Counted from the stretch's first letter, positions 51,958-61,875 are shown. The stretch: DNA of 64,000 nucleotides from Robinsoniella peoriensis (GCF_000797495.1 NZ_JTGN01000003.1:232357-296356), one strand, 5' to 3'. Program-made: numbers and translations. Notes: generated by a model from the sequence alone, not told the origin.

Positions 51958-52462
51958 ATGTCAGCACAACTTATTCGTATGTTTTTATTAGATGGAAACG
52001 CAGAAGGGATTAAAACATTAGAGATATCAAATCGGACTATATATGCTACGATGCTCCCACGCCCACTATTTTCCCAGTACAAACAGCGCAGAGAATACAA
52101 ACGCCCAGGCGTATATGTACTGATGGGGAAGGGGAGTAATGAGGAACCTCTTATATACATTGGAGAAGGGGATCCGGTAGGGGACAGAATTGAAAGACTT
52201 GTTGGCAAAATTATATGAGCACAATTCTGCGGGAAATTGGGTGAGAAATAACCGCAGAAAACTTATAGAAAGAGGCATTTTAGTAGATGAGGGACAAGGT
52301 GTATTGAAATTACTGGCTGATATTGAATTCGATAGTCCATCAGGTGCTGCAGTAGTGATAACAGGTGGAAATGTAAATGGGCATACAGCCTGGAAATGCC
52401 AGGGTAAGTCACTTGCGGATATTGAGGTGGAGGAGTCATTGGAGAGTGATGAAGAAAATTAA
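51958..52462 (+). pseudogene. deleted and frameshifted GIY-YIG/DUF4357 nuclease gene
   Basis: The first part (51958-52218) has a ribosome site and encodes the start of a GIY-YIG nuclease, with GVYVLMG and PLIYIGEGDPVGDR as the GIY and YIG strands. The second part, in another frame to 52462, encodes the C-terminal DUF4357 domain (LADIEFDSPSGAAVV, then NGHTAWK). The roughly 130 residues between the halves in intact relatives are missing. The joint gives about 165 codons against about 300 normally, so the enzyme is inactive. Confidence 0.7.
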
Positions 52463-52517
52463 GATTGCCACTTCCCTATGCCTATGCTAGACTGTTCTCA
52501 GAATCTCAAAGGCAAAC

Positions 52518-52569
52518 ACCCCGCCACAAGCAACAGGGCATCAAGCTTGCAGCGTCATGAGGGCGGGGT
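52518..52569. repeat. GC-rich hairpin
   Basis: ACCCCGCC (52518-52525) pairs with GGCGGGGT (52562-52569), with an inner CAAGC/GCTTG pair. No T-run. It may insulate the GIY-YIG remnant from the GntR gene; function unknown. Confidence 0.5.
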
Positions 52570-52744
52570 ATTTGAACCTCGCAGCAGCCGCCAGATGGAC
52601 ATGCCAGCATGCCTGTTTGGCTCGTTGCACGCGGGAATAAGCAGCGCACATAACTATATATCGGGACACAAATAGATTCAGTTTTCTACATAAATAGAAG
52701 CTACAAAATTATCACCTAAAATAGCAAGAAAAGGGAGCAACGAG

Positions 52745-53503
52745 ATGGAAGAAAAAGCGCCAAAATACTATCTGATTAAAAAGGATATTATCAAGAAAAT
52801 CGAAGCAGAGGATTACACGGCCGGAGAGACGATCCCCAGCGAGCGGGAGCTGATGGACCTCTATAAAGTGAGCCGGATTACTATCCGCAAAGCAGTGGAT
52901 GAACTGGTGATGGAGGGATATCTCTATAAGGTACAGGGCAAGGGAACCTATGTGAAAACGGATGAGAACAGCCATGATCTGTTTGCCATTACCAGCTGCA
53001 CGGAAGATGTTATTAAGATGGGGCTGACGCCTACGAAGAAAGTGATTGTATCCCAGGTGGTTCCGGCTGATGTCAGCCGCGCGAAAGCGCTTGGGCTGCA
53101 GCCGGGGGAAAATGTATTTCGGCTGGGAAGGATTCTTTATGCAGGAGATGAACCGCTGAATTATACCGTTACTTCATTGCCTTATCATTTGTTTCCCCAT
53201 ATTGAACGGCATGATTATGCCAGGGAATCCCTGTATCAAACGCTGGAAACGGAGTTTGGGGTGACTTTGTGTAAGGCAAGGAGAACGATTGAAGCGGTAT
53301 TGGCAACCGATGAAATTGCAGAATATCTGGATATTGAAGAGGGAATGCCATTGATCAAATTTGGTTGTACAACTTATGGCAGGCTGGCTGGAAATGAGCA
53401 AGAAGAGATTCCGGTTGAGCGTTTTCACTGCTATTACCGGACGGATAAATATAAGTTTTATATTGACCAGGTCGTTCCGGGAACAGATCTCCGGAGAAAG
53501 TAG
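52745..53503 (+). CDS. GntR/HutC-family regulator (first of two paralogues)
   Basis: The 252-residue protein has a winged-helix GntR domain (about 8-75, SRITIRKAVDELVMEGYLYK) and a UTRA ligand-binding domain (about 90-250, ending YRTDKYKFYIDQ). GGGAG precedes the ATG. It is roughly two-thirds identical by eye to the next gene, so the two arose by tandem duplication. A strong terminator follows, so it is transcribed separately from the transporter operon. It probably senses a nucleoside-related ligand, given its neighbours. Confidence 0.9.
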   Translation: MEEKAPKYYLIKKDIIKKIEAEDYTAGETIPSERELMDLYKVSRITIRKAVDELVMEGYLYKVQGKGTYVKTDENSHDLFAITSCTEDVIKMGLTPTKKVIVSQVVPADVSRAKALGLQPGENVFRLGRILYAGDEPLNYTVTSLPYHLFPHIERHDYARESLYQTLETEFGVTLCKARRTIEAVLATDEIAEYLDIEEGMPLIKFGCTTYGRLAGNEQEEIPVERFHCYYRTDKYKFYIDQVVPGTDLRRK

Positions 53504-53560
53504 TACCAGTTTCAAAGAGCATGTCCCTTAAATGGGGGGGTATTATCGTAAAATCTAAGC

Positions 53561-53609
53561 ATACCAGTTTTCAGAAGTCAAAAACAGAATCTGAAAACTG
53601 GTATTTTTG
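53561..53609 (+). terminator. strong terminator between the two GntR genes
   Basis: ATACCAGTTTTCAG pairs perfectly with CTGAAAACTGGTAT and is followed by TTTT. Confidence 0.95.
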
Positions 53610-53694
53610 TCTAAATTTTTCTATCCATTTCATAGAAAATCCGCATCTAATTTTATCACTAATTACCAAAAATGAGAAAAATAAAGTGAATATA

Positions 53695-53741
53695 TTGACA
53701 AATAATTAAAAAAGAGTAAGATAAACACATAACTGGTTATG
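53695..53741 (+). promoter_or_regulatory. promoter and candidate GntR operator
   Basis: TTGACA (53695-53700) with TAAGAT (53717-53722) at 16-bp spacing is the likely promoter of the nucleoside operon. Just downstream lies the perfect dyad CATAACTGGTTATG (53728-53741), followed by two more CATAA half-sites. Its place around the transcription start suits a repressor site. Confidence 0.6.
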
Positions 53742-53793
53742 ACGACATAACGACATAATAAGATGACGGGAGATACCGGGAAAGAGAGGAGAG

Positions 53794-54552
53794 ATGGAAG
53801 AAGAACACATACCAAAATATTTTTCCCTGAAGAGGGATATTATCCGCAAAATCGAAATGGAGGAATTCACAGGCGACATGCCAATATTGAGTGAGCGGGA
53901 GATGATGGAACTTTATCAGGTAAGCCGGATTACGGTCCGAAAGGCGATTGATGAACTGGTGAAAGAAGGTTACCTCTATAAAGTTCAGGGAAAAGGGACT
54001 TATGTAAAATCAGATGAGAACAGCCAGGATTTATTTGCCATTACCAGCTGTACGGAAGATGTTCAGCGGCTGGGGCTTACCCCTACTAAGAAAATGATTA
54101 TTGCAGAATATATTCAGGCGGACAGTAAGAGGGCAAAGAAATTACATATTACCGTTGATGACAGGGTGTTCTGTATGGGACGAGTCCTGTATGCACAGGG
54201 AGAGCCGTTAAATTATACCATCACGTATCTGCCGGAGAAGCTTTTCAGTGGCATTGACCGACATGATTTTATTAATGAGTCTCTATACAATGTGATTCCA
54301 AAAGAGTATGGAATCCGGATTACAAAAGCAAGAAGAACTATTGAAGCCGTTCTGGCAAGGGATGATATTGCAGACTATCTGGAAATTGAAGAAGGAATGC
54401 CAATTATTTTATTTGGATGCACCACCTATGGCATCGTAAATGGAGCTGAAATCCCCATTGAATATTTTAAATGTTACTATAGAACGGATAAGTTTAAATT
54501 TTCCATCAACCAGGTGACTGAGAAGAAAACGGCATCGGTACAGGAAAATTAG
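53794..54552 (+). CDS. GntR/HutC-family regulator (second paralogue)
   Basis: The 252-residue paralogue of the gene at 52745 has the same layout: GntR helix-turn-helix (SRITVRKAIDELVKEGYLYK), then UTRA domain ending YRTDKFKFSIN. Its DNA-recognition helix is nearly the same as the first copy's, so both may bind the same operator while sensing different ligands. The binding-protein gene starts 21 bp after its stop, so this copy heads the nucleoside operon and is likely autoregulated through the CATAAC dyad upstream. Confidence 0.92.
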   Translation: MEEEHIPKYFSLKRDIIRKIEMEEFTGDMPILSEREMMELYQVSRITVRKAIDELVKEGYLYKVQGKGTYVKSDENSQDLFAITSCTEDVQRLGLTPTKKMIIAEYIQADSKRAKKLHITVDDRVFCMGRVLYAQGEPLNYTITYLPEKLFSGIDRHDFINESLYNVIPKEYGIRITKARRTIEAVLARDDIADYLEIEEGMPIILFGCTTYGIVNGAEIPIEYFKCYYRTDKFKFSINQVTEKKTASVQEN

Positions 54553-54573
54553 TAAAAACAGGAGGAAGCAAGA

Positions 54574-55836
54574 ATGAAAAAAAGTTTTAAGAAGTTATTG
54601 GGAGCAGCACTGGCAATTGTTTTGACGGCGGGGGCTCTGGCGGGATGCGGAGAAAATGCCGCAATCAAAAACACAGAGAAGAGTACGGCAAAAGAATCAG
54701 CGGCGGCGAAAGGGGAAGAGACAGGAAATGATTCAGATGGAAATCAAAACACAAGTGCAAACAGTGATTTGAAAATTGCAATTATATGCTCGAATTCCGG
54801 ACAAAATGATAATGGGTATAATCAGTCAGCATGTACGGAAGGCAAGGCCATTGCTCAGGAGCTGGGAGCGGAGTGTAAAATTGTTGAACCGGTAAACGGT
54901 GTGCCTTCTGCACTGGAAGCACTTGCGGAAGATGGATATAATCTGATTTTCAGCCTGGAATACGACTTTGATGCATTAGTAAAAGGTGTGGGAGGGGCAA
55001 AGCCAATCGCAGAGCAGTATCCGGATACCTGGTTTGTGGTTTTCAACGATAACCCGAATCGGAAAGAAGATGGAAGCACACTGCATAACAATGTTATTTC
55101 CGTTCTGTTTGATGTACATGAAGCTTCTTATCTGGCAGGTTATCTGTCTGTTTATATGAATGAAAATGCAGACAAGCTGTTCCCGGAAGGATATTCCATG
55201 ACTCCGGCTGATAAATCCAGAGGAATCGGTTTTATCGGCGGAACAAATTCAAACGGCATTCTGGTATATTCCTATGGATTCATTCAGGGTATTAACAAAG
55301 CTGCAGAAGAGCTGGGTGTGGATTACGATTATTATGCAAAATATGACGCAGGATTTACCGATCCGGCACTTGGAAGTACGGTTGCTGGAACCTTCTATGA
55401 AAGCGGTGCGAATGTAGTATTTGCAGACGCAGGTGTGGTTGGAGACGGCATCACTTCTAAGGCGAAGGAAGTTGGCAAAATTGCAATCCAGACGGATGCG
55501 AATCTGGATGACCAGCAGCCGGGACATGTGCTGACCAGCGTATTAAAGATCACCGGAGTTCCGGTTAAGATTATTACACAGGCTTATGCAGACGGGAAAA
55601 TTGCGGATATGGATAAAGAGCAGAGTTATAACCTGGCTTCCGGAGCAACCGGTATCACAGATCTGGCTGAGATGAGCAAGCATGTGGCAGATACCGCTGT
55701 ATGGGATGAAATAAAAACGAAAACAAATGAAGTAAGCCAGCAGATCCAGGATGGCAAGATCGATGTGGTGAACAAACAGATCGGAGAAGAATTTGATCCG
55801 GCAACCTGCCCGCATGTAAATATTAAAACCGAGTAA
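54574..55836 (+). CDS. BMP-family nucleoside ABC transporter binding lipoprotein
   Basis: The 420-residue protein has a lipoprotein signal ending at Cys25 (ALAGC), a Lys/Asn/Ser-rich linker, and a BMP/PnrA-type fold from about 65. Typical motifs are NDNGYNQSACTEG, EASYLAGYLS, IGFIGGTNSNGI and VVFADAGVVGDG. BMP proteins bind purine nucleosides for the three-part importer encoded downstream. AGGAGG precedes the ATG. This is the second gene of the operon headed by the GntR paralogue. Confidence 0.92.
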   Translation: MKKSFKKLLGAALAIVLTAGALAGCGENAAIKNTEKSTAKESAAAKGEETGNDSDGNQNTSANSDLKIAIICSNSGQNDNGYNQSACTEGKAIAQELGAECKIVEPVNGVPSALEALAEDGYNLIFSLEYDFDALVKGVGGAKPIAEQYPDTWFVVFNDNPNRKEDGSTLHNNVISVLFDVHEASYLAGYLSVYMNENADKLFPEGYSMTPADKSRGIGFIGGTNSNGILVYSYGFIQGINKAAEELGVDYDYYAKYDAGFTDPALGSTVAGTFYESGANVVFADAGVVGDGITSKAKEVGKIAIQTDANLDDQQPGHVLTSVLKITGVPVKIITQAYADGKIADMDKEQSYNLASGATGITDLAEMSKHVADTAVWDEIKTKTNEVSQQIQDGKIDVVNKQIGEEFDPATCPHVNIKTE

Positions 55837-55901
55837 ATGAAAAAGCCTCAGAGCGTGTTTAACTCCAGATGAGGTATTCCAGAAACAAAGGAGCAGAGTA
55901 G

Positions 55902-57446
55902 ATGAGTATCATACAAACAATCGACCTAACAAAGAAGTTTGATGCTTTTACAGCGAATGACAAGATCAATATATCCGTGGAACCCAAAGAGATTAAATGT
56001 ATCGTAGGGGAGAATGGTGCCGGGAAATCAACCCTGATGAATATGCTCTACGGTGCACTCCGGCCTTCCAGCGGGAAGATCCTAATAGACGGACAGGATG
56101 TTAATTTTAAAAATCCCACCGATGCCATAGGTCACGGTATCGGCATGGTGCACCAGCATTTTAAGCTGGTGCCAAGCCTGACCGTCTATGAAAATATTTT
56201 GCTTGGAAGTGAAATCAATAAGAAGTGGAAAGGGAGAAAAAGCCCGTTTATTGATCGTAACACAGAGATTGCAAAAGTAAAGGAATTAATTGAGGAATAT
56301 CATTTCCAGATTGACCCGCTGGAAAAGGTAGAAAATCTTTCGGTAGGACTGTGCCAGCAGGTTGAAATACTGAAGATGCTGTACAGGAATGTCCGGATAC
56401 TGATTTTGGATGAGCCTACCGCTGTGCTTACTCCTCAGGAAGTAGACCGTCTGATGGAAAATTTAAAAGAGCTTCGGAAAAATGGAAAAACCATTATTGT
56501 TATTACCCATAAATTAAGAGAAGTCATGGAGCTGAGCGACAGTGTCACCGTCATCAAGCAGGGGAAAGTAATTGGGAATGTGAAAACGGCTGATACCAAT
56601 GAACAGGAGCTGGCGCAGATGATGGTAGGCAGAGATGTTGTTTTAACCGTCAGCAATGAAAATGCCGCTCCCTGCAGCTGCGAAACGGCATACTGTGTCA
56701 AAGACCTGTGTACCACAAATGCAGAACAAAAAGAAATTCTTCACAATATTAATTTAGAAGTACATAAAGGGGAAATTTTAGGAATTGCCGGAGTAGAGGG
56801 AAACGGACAAAGTGAGCTGATAAAGGTTCTTACCGGGCTTATGGCGTCTACAAAAGGAAGTGTGCGTTTATGTGAAATGGATGTGACCAATGCCTGGCCG
56901 GACGAACTTCGCAAAAAGGGTCTGGGCATCATTCCGGAAGACCGTTATGCGCAGGGATTGTGCCGGGATATGAGTATCGGGGAAAACTGTATCGCCGGAT
57001 ACTTTGGAAACCATGGAGTCTGTAAATGCGGTGTGCTGCGTGGTAAAGAGATCACGCGCCTGACCGGAGAATATATCGAAAAGTACGATATCCGTGTAGC
57101 CGATCCGGAGGGAGAGATCTCCCAGCTTTCCGGAGGGAATGCACAAAAGGTAATCATAGCCCGGGAATTTGAGAATCATCCGAAAGTGATTATTGCCTGC
57201 CAGCCAACCAGAGGGGTGGATATTGGTTCCATTGAGTTTATTCACACCCAGCTGCTCAAATTTAGGAATGAAGGAAATTCGGTACTTCTTATTTCCAGTG
57301 AGCTTTCCGAAATTATGAGTCTCTCAGACAGGATTGCCGTTATGTACAAAGGAGAAATCATAGGAGTTGCATCACCGGATGTGCCTGTGGAGAAAATCGG
57401 TCTGCTGATGGCAGGTGCAAAACCGGATGAGGGGAGAACAGCATGA
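55902..57446 (+). CDS. ABC transporter ATPase with two nucleotide-binding domains
   Basis: The 514-residue tandem ATPase resembles NupO/YufO. Domain 1 has Walker A GENGAGKST, signature LSVGLCQQ and Walker B ILILDEPTAVL. Domain 2 has a degenerate Walker A (GVEGNGQSEL), signature LSGGNAQK and the characteristic CQPTRGVDIGS. One active and one weak site is usual for BMP and ribose-type importers. The gene overlaps the following permease by 4 bp (ATGA), so translation is coupled. Confidence 0.95.
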   Translation: MSIIQTIDLTKKFDAFTANDKINISVEPKEIKCIVGENGAGKSTLMNMLYGALRPSSGKILIDGQDVNFKNPTDAIGHGIGMVHQHFKLVPSLTVYENILLGSEINKKWKGRKSPFIDRNTEIAKVKELIEEYHFQIDPLEKVENLSVGLCQQVEILKMLYRNVRILILDEPTAVLTPQEVDRLMENLKELRKNGKTIIVITHKLREVMELSDSVTVIKQGKVIGNVKTADTNEQELAQMMVGRDVVLTVSNENAAPCSCETAYCVKDLCTTNAEQKEILHNINLEVHKGEILGIAGVEGNGQSELIKVLTGLMASTKGSVRLCEMDVTNAWPDELRKKGLGIIPEDRYAQGLCRDMSIGENCIAGYFGNHGVCKCGVLRGKEITRLTGEYIEKYDIRVADPEGEISQLSGGNAQKVIIAREFENHPKVIIACQPTRGVDIGSIEFIHTQLLKFRNEGNSVLLISSELSEIMSLSDRIAVMYKGEIIGVASPDVPVEKIGLLMAGAKPDEGRTA

Positions 57447-58525
57447 ATAAAAGAGAGAAAAAAATATCTATATTTCCCAAGATTGTAAATACACTTTTAC
57501 CTGTTCTGCTGGCATTTGGCATCGGCGGCGTGATCATTGCAGCAATTGGAGAAAATCCATTTGAAGTCTATGGAATCATGCTTGGAAAATCACTGTTTAC
57601 AGCAAAGGGATTCAGTAATACGCTGCATTATGCTTCCCCGTTGATTCTCACGGGACTGGCAATTGCGATTACCTTTAAAGCAAATATATTTAACATGGGT
57701 GTGGAAGGACAGCTCCTTTTGGGCGGATTCTTTTCCGGAATTGCAGGTGCAATGATTTCCATAGGAAGCCCGTTTTGGCACAAAGTAATCTGTATGCTGG
57801 TGGGAATGCTTTTCGGTGTTCTATTTGCCCTGATACCCGCATTGCTAAAAGCATATTTTCATGTAGATGAAATGGTTGTAACACTGACCTTAAACTATGC
57901 GATGATTAAAATTCTGGAGTATTTGTCTTCAGGTCCATTCCGGGAAGACGGGGCTGGGTATGTTTGTACACCCACCATTAAGGAAACAGCCATGTTTTCC
58001 AGGCTTGGGGATTCCAAGATGACTCTGTTTTTCTTTATTGCTCTGGCGGTGCTGCTTGTCATGGCATTTGTCATGAAGAAAACAAAGCTTGGATACGAAG
58101 TCACGGCAATTGGAAAGAATCCGGAGTTTTCAGAAGCATCCGGTATACGTGTCCGTAAAAAAATTATTATCCTCATGTGTCTGAGCGGTGCCCTTGCCGG
58201 TCTTGCGGGTTCCGGGCAGATGATGAGTGAAGCATTTAAATATACGCTGACATTTTCCGGAACAACTGGCCTTGGCTGGGATGGTATGCTGATTGCCCTT
58301 TTGGGACGACACAATCCCTTCGGCATCCTGCTGGCGGCTATTTTCTACAGCGGATTAAAAACAGGGGCTGACAATATCAACATGTATACTGCAGTACCTA
58401 AAGAAATTGTAGGAGTGCTGCAGGGATTGATCATTTTATTCCTGGCAGTTCGGTTCTTCAATGAAAAATATGGTTTTATCGAACACTATAAAATGTGGAA
58501 AGAGAACAGGAGGGCAGCAGAATGA
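57443..58525 (+). CDS. nucleoside ABC transporter permease (NupP-like)
   Basis: The 360-residue protein has about ten predicted membrane helices and belongs to the BPD_transp_2 family. Conserved motifs include FKANIFNMGVEGQLLLGG and GLGWDGMLIALLGRHNP. It forms a heterodimeric channel with the next permease; start and stop codons overlap both neighbours by 4 bp. Confidence 0.94.
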   Translation: MNKREKKISIFPKIVNTLLPVLLAFGIGGVIIAAIGENPFEVYGIMLGKSLFTAKGFSNTLHYASPLILTGLAIAITFKANIFNMGVEGQLLLGGFFSGIAGAMISIGSPFWHKVICMLVGMLFGVLFALIPALLKAYFHVDEMVVTLTLNYAMIKILEYLSSGPFREDGAGYVCTPTIKETAMFSRLGDSKMTLFFFIALAVLLVMAFVMKKTKLGYEVTAIGKNPEFSEASGIRVRKKIIILMCLSGALAGLAGSGQMMSEAFKYTLTFSGTTGLGWDGMLIALLGRHNPFGILLAAIFYSGLKTGADNINMYTAVPKEIVGVLQGLIILFLAVRFFNEKYGFIEHYKMWKENRRAAE

Positions 58526-59430
58526 ATTTTCTAGGAAATATTTTATACGATTCCGTATATCATGCAACGCCTATACTTCTGTGTGTTCTGGGCGGGATCT
58601 TTGCCTATAAGGCTAATGTTTTAAATATCGCACTGGAAGGTATCATGCTTGCAGGTGCATTTGTTTCCCTTCTGGTTTCCTATTTAACCGGAAACATAGT
58701 ACTGGGTTATGTAACGGCTCTTGTTGTCTGCATCCTGATTGGACTGGTCTTCTCTTTTATGACGGTAACCTGGAAGGGCAATGTAATCGTTGTAGGCCTT
58801 GCCATCAACATGCTGGTTCCTGCAGTGGCAGGATTTGTACTTCAGTATATGCAGTCTGCAAACATTACGCTGACCTGGAAAAATGTAGCGGATTTTAAAG
58901 TCCACATTCCTGTCATTGATAAGATTCCGATTCTCGGGGACATTTTAAGCGGGCATACGCCTATAACTTATCTGGCATTTATCGGAATCGGGCTGATCTG
59001 GCTTTTAATGTACCGTACAAAGTTTGGTATCTATGTAAGAGTAGTCGGGGAAAATGAAGATGCAGCCAGAAATATGGGCTTAAATACGAATAAATACCGC
59101 TATCTGGCAATTCTGTTAGGAGCATTCTGCTGCTCACTTGCGGGTATAAACCTGGCATTAGAGCGTATGGTTCTATTTACCAATAATATGACAGCCGGCC
59201 GTGGATTTATTGCCATTGCAGCAATCTACTGCGGACAGGGAGATCCTGTTTCCAGTGCTCTTTACGCCATCGTATTCGGTGCAGCCAGAGCGCTTGCGGT
59301 AAATATGGGACTCTATGCGGGACCGGCAGCAGCACTGTTTGATGTAGTACCTTATGTGGTAATGAGTATCGTATTAACCATTGTTTCTATGCTGAAATAC
59401 AGAAATAACAAGGTGAGGGGATTTCATTGA
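58522..59430 (+). CDS. nucleoside ABC transporter permease (NupQ-like)
   Basis: Start ATG 58522 overlaps the stop of the upstream permease (ATGA), with AGGAGG (58508-58513) upstream. The 302-residue product has eight to ten membrane helices, FAYKANVLNIALEGIMLAGA near the start and GRGFIAIAAIYCGQGDP later, the marks of the second BMP-importer permease. It completes the transporter; the next gene is 66 bp further on. Confidence 0.94.
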   Translation: MNFLGNILYDSVYHATPILLCVLGGIFAYKANVLNIALEGIMLAGAFVSLLVSYLTGNIVLGYVTALVVCILIGLVFSFMTVTWKGNVIVVGLAINMLVPAVAGFVLQYMQSANITLTWKNVADFKVHIPVIDKIPILGDILSGHTPITYLAFIGIGLIWLLMYRTKFGIYVRVVGENEDAARNMGLNTNKYRYLAILLGAFCCSLAGINLALERMVLFTNNMTAGRGFIAIAAIYCGQGDPVSSALYAIVFGAARALAVNMGLYAGPAAALFDVVPYVVMSIVLTIVSMLKYRNNKVRGFH

Positions 59431-59496
59431 TTTTAAGATTGCAGGTGGATGATATGGATTTTCAAATATGCCCCTAAGAGAAAGGAATATGCAGCG

Positions 59497-60063
59497 ATGA
59501 GTGAAACGGCTTTATTGATTGTAGATATGGTGAAAGATTTTACCGATGCAAATGGATTGGTTTTCTATCCGCAGAACCGGGAGATTTTGCCCAAAATAAA
59601 GGAAGTTCTGGATAAATGCAGGGAAAAAGGAGTACTGATCGTGTTCTTACAGCATTGCAACCGGAAAGGTAAATTTGACAGAAAAGCAGCATCCATGCGC
59701 CCCAACTGCATTGAAGGCAGCGGAGGAGAGGAAATTGATCCGATGCTGGAAGTAGATGAGGAAAAGGACTATGTGATTAAAAAGCGCAGGTATAGCGGCT
59801 TCTTTGGAACTGATCTGGATCTGGTGCTTCGTGAAAATGACGTTAAGAATGTGGTTATTGTGGGAACGAAGACAAACTGCTGTATCCGTGCAACTGTTAC
59901 CGATGCGTTTTATCTGGATTACAATAGCTATGTAGTTTCAGACTGTGTGGCAACCAATTCCCAGGTTGTGAATCAGGTGCACCTGGAGGATATCAATAAA
60001 TATCTGGGGAAAGTAGTGGACAGGGAGACACTGTTTCAAATGCTGGACAGGGGGGAGTTGTAG
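59497..60063 (+). CDS. isochorismatase-like cysteine hydrolase
   Basis: I start at ATG 59497 (MSETALLIVDMVKDF), after GAGAAAGGAATATG; the frame is open earlier without a site. The roughly 188-residue enzyme has the family triad: Asp in LIVDMVKDF, Lys in IKKRRYSGFFGT, and Cys in TNCCIRATV. Relatives are nicotinamidases, N-carbamoyl or ureido-acid hydrolases and ribose-pathway amidases. In a nucleoside operon it may hydrolyse an amide from base breakdown. The PfkB gene follows after 3 bp. Confidence 0.88.
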   Translation: MSETALLIVDMVKDFTDANGLVFYPQNREILPKIKEVLDKCREKGVLIVFLQHCNRKGKFDRKAASMRPNCIEGSGGEEIDPMLEVDEEKDYVIKKRRYSGFFGTDLDLVLRENDVKNVVIVGTKTNCCIRATVTDAFYLDYNSYVVSDCVATNSQVVNQVHLEDINKYLGKVVDRETLFQMLDRGEL

Positions 60064-60066
60064 AGC

Positions 60067-61017
60067 ATGGGTGAGTTTGAAGTTTTAACCAGCGGCTATG
60101 TGAGCATGGATCACATTATTAAAATCGCTTCGCCGGCGACGATTGGCTGTACATCCCTGGTGACGAATAAAAATAATGTACAGATATATTATGGAGGCTG
60201 TTCCGTCAACATCGCCTATGGGCTGAATCGGCTGGGGATCAATACGCTGCCGGTGTTAAGAGTGGGCGGGGATTATGAAGCAAATGGATTTAAGCGTTTT
60301 CTGGAAGCGGGAAACGTTCCGCTGGATGGGATACGGGTCATTGAAGAAGAGGCAACCTCAGTGTGCTACTTATTACAGGATAATAATAATGACCATATTA
60401 CTATTTTTTATCCCGGTGCTATGGACAGCAAATATGCCGGTCCAATCGATGGCAGCTTATTTGAGGGAGCCAGACTTGGCGTCATTACGGTGGCGGCAAG
60501 AGAAGACAATGAGATGTTCTATCAGCAGTGTTTAGCCCATGAAGTGCCTGTGGTATTTGGCATGAAAGACGATTTCGATGCATTTCCGGAAGTATTTTTA
60601 AAGACGCTTCTAACGGGAAGTAAAATTATTTTTACCAATGAAGTGGAACGGGAAATGATTGAAAAAATATATGGGTTTCATGATATTACGAAGCTTTTTG
60701 AAATCGGTAAGGCAGATGTGATTGTAACCACTATGGGGAAAGACGGAAGCATCTGTTATGAGAGAACCCCGGAAGGAATCCGCACCCGGAAAATCGGTAT
60801 TTGTGAGGCAGAGCATATCGTAGATGCTACAGGTTCCGGGGATGCTTATATGGCGGGATTTCTCTATGGGTATTTAAGAGGGATGGAGAGTGTGGAGTGC
60901 TGCAGGCTTGGCAGCGTGCTGTCCTGGTTTGTTCTGCAGGCGGAAGGCTGCTGCACAAATCTGCCAACGCAAGAGCAGTTTCTTAAAAAGTATCGGGAGA
61001 TTCGTGAGAAAGAATAA
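60067..61017 (+). CDS. PfkB-family carbohydrate or nucleoside kinase
   Basis: The 316-residue kinase has the PfkB signature DATGSGDAYMAGFLYG (about 258-273), with the catalytic Asp, and an N-terminal glycine-rich motif YGGCSVNIAYGLNRLG. The middle segment VVTTMGKDGS is typical of ribokinase-like enzymes. In this operon it may phosphorylate a ribose or nucleoside released from imported nucleosides. It begins 3 bp after the cysteine hydrolase, so they are coupled. Substrate cannot be specified. Confidence 0.88.
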   Translation: MGEFEVLTSGYVSMDHIIKIASPATIGCTSLVTNKNNVQIYYGGCSVNIAYGLNRLGINTLPVLRVGGDYEANGFKRFLEAGNVPLDGIRVIEEEATSVCYLLQDNNNDHITIFYPGAMDSKYAGPIDGSLFEGARLGVITVAAREDNEMFYQQCLAHEVPVVFGMKDDFDAFPEVFLKTLLTGSKIIFTNEVEREMIEKIYGFHDITKLFEIGKADVIVTTMGKDGSICYERTPEGIRTRKIGICEAEHIVDATGSGDAYMAGFLYGYLRGMESVECCRLGSVLSWFVLQAEGCCTNLPTQEQFLKKYREIREKE

Positions 61018-61104
61018 TAAAAGAACTTACGCGTGAATGTAAGAAAGCAGTAACGCAAGAATATCAAAAGCATGATCAATGGAACAAGCAAAAGGAGGTA
61101 GTAA

Positions 61105-61875
61105 ATGAGCACATTATACTTAGGAGCGGACCGTTCTAATATTGCAAAATACGTATTGTTTTCCGGGGATCCCTGGAGAGTGGATGTATTGAAGCAGTAT
61201 CTTGAGGAACCGGTACATGTGGCATTCCAGAGGGAATTTAATACATATACAGGTATTTATAAGGGGGTTATGGTAACGGTAACTTCTACCGGAATTGGTG
61301 CACCATCAGCGGCAATTGCCCTGGAAGAAATGTATGAAGCAGGCATGGAAGTAGCAGTCCGAATGGGAACCGTAATGGGACTGCAGGATGATTTGCTGGG
61401 GAAATTTATTATCCCTGTTGCAGCTATGAGAAGAGAGAGCACCAGTCTGACTTATGTAGAAGAGTCTTATCCGGCAGTAGCGGATATTGAACTGGTCAAT
61501 GCAATGAATGAAACTGTGACCCGGATGGGAGCAAAATATGTCAATGGCATCAACTGTACGATGGATGGATTTTACAGTCAGATGCATGACTCCAGGTTTT
61601 CTCTGGAAACAGGCAGGGATATGTCAGAAACCTTCCGGGAACTTAAGAAATTAAAGGTAACCGGTATCGACATGGAGTCCTCCTGCCTGCTGACAGTTGG
61701 AAGGCTGATGGGAGTTAAAACCTGTATTGTAACCATGACTACCGTATTAGAAAACTTAAAGGAAACATTGCAGGGACAGGCCAGAAAAGATGCGGAGGAT
61801 CTGCTTTGCAGAACCGTACTGGAAGGAATATACCAGTATGACCAGAATCAGAAATGTAGTATGCAGAATGAATGA
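61105..61875 (+). CDS. nucleoside phosphorylase (Udp/PNP family)
   Basis: The 256-residue enzyme has the PNP/UDP fold: phosphate-binding SGDPWRVD near the N-terminus, TSTGIGAPSAAIALEE, RMGTVMGLQ, and ribose-binding GIDMESSCLL. It splits purine or pyrimidine nucleosides with phosphate to base and ribose-1-phosphate. AAAGGAGG precedes the ATG. It supplies the probable first catabolic step for the nucleoside importer. Confidence 0.92.
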   Translation: MSTLYLGADRSNIAKYVLFSGDPWRVDVLKQYLEEPVHVAFQREFNTYTGIYKGVMVTVTSTGIGAPSAAIALEEMYEAGMEVAVRMGTVMGLQDDLLGKFIIPVAAMRRESTSLTYVEESYPAVADIELVNAMNETVTRMGAKYVNGINCTMDGFYSQMHDSRFSLETGRDMSETFRELKKLKVTGIDMESSCLLTVGRLMGVKTCIVTMTTVLENLKETLQGQARKDAEDLLCRTVLEGIYQYDQNQKCSMQNE

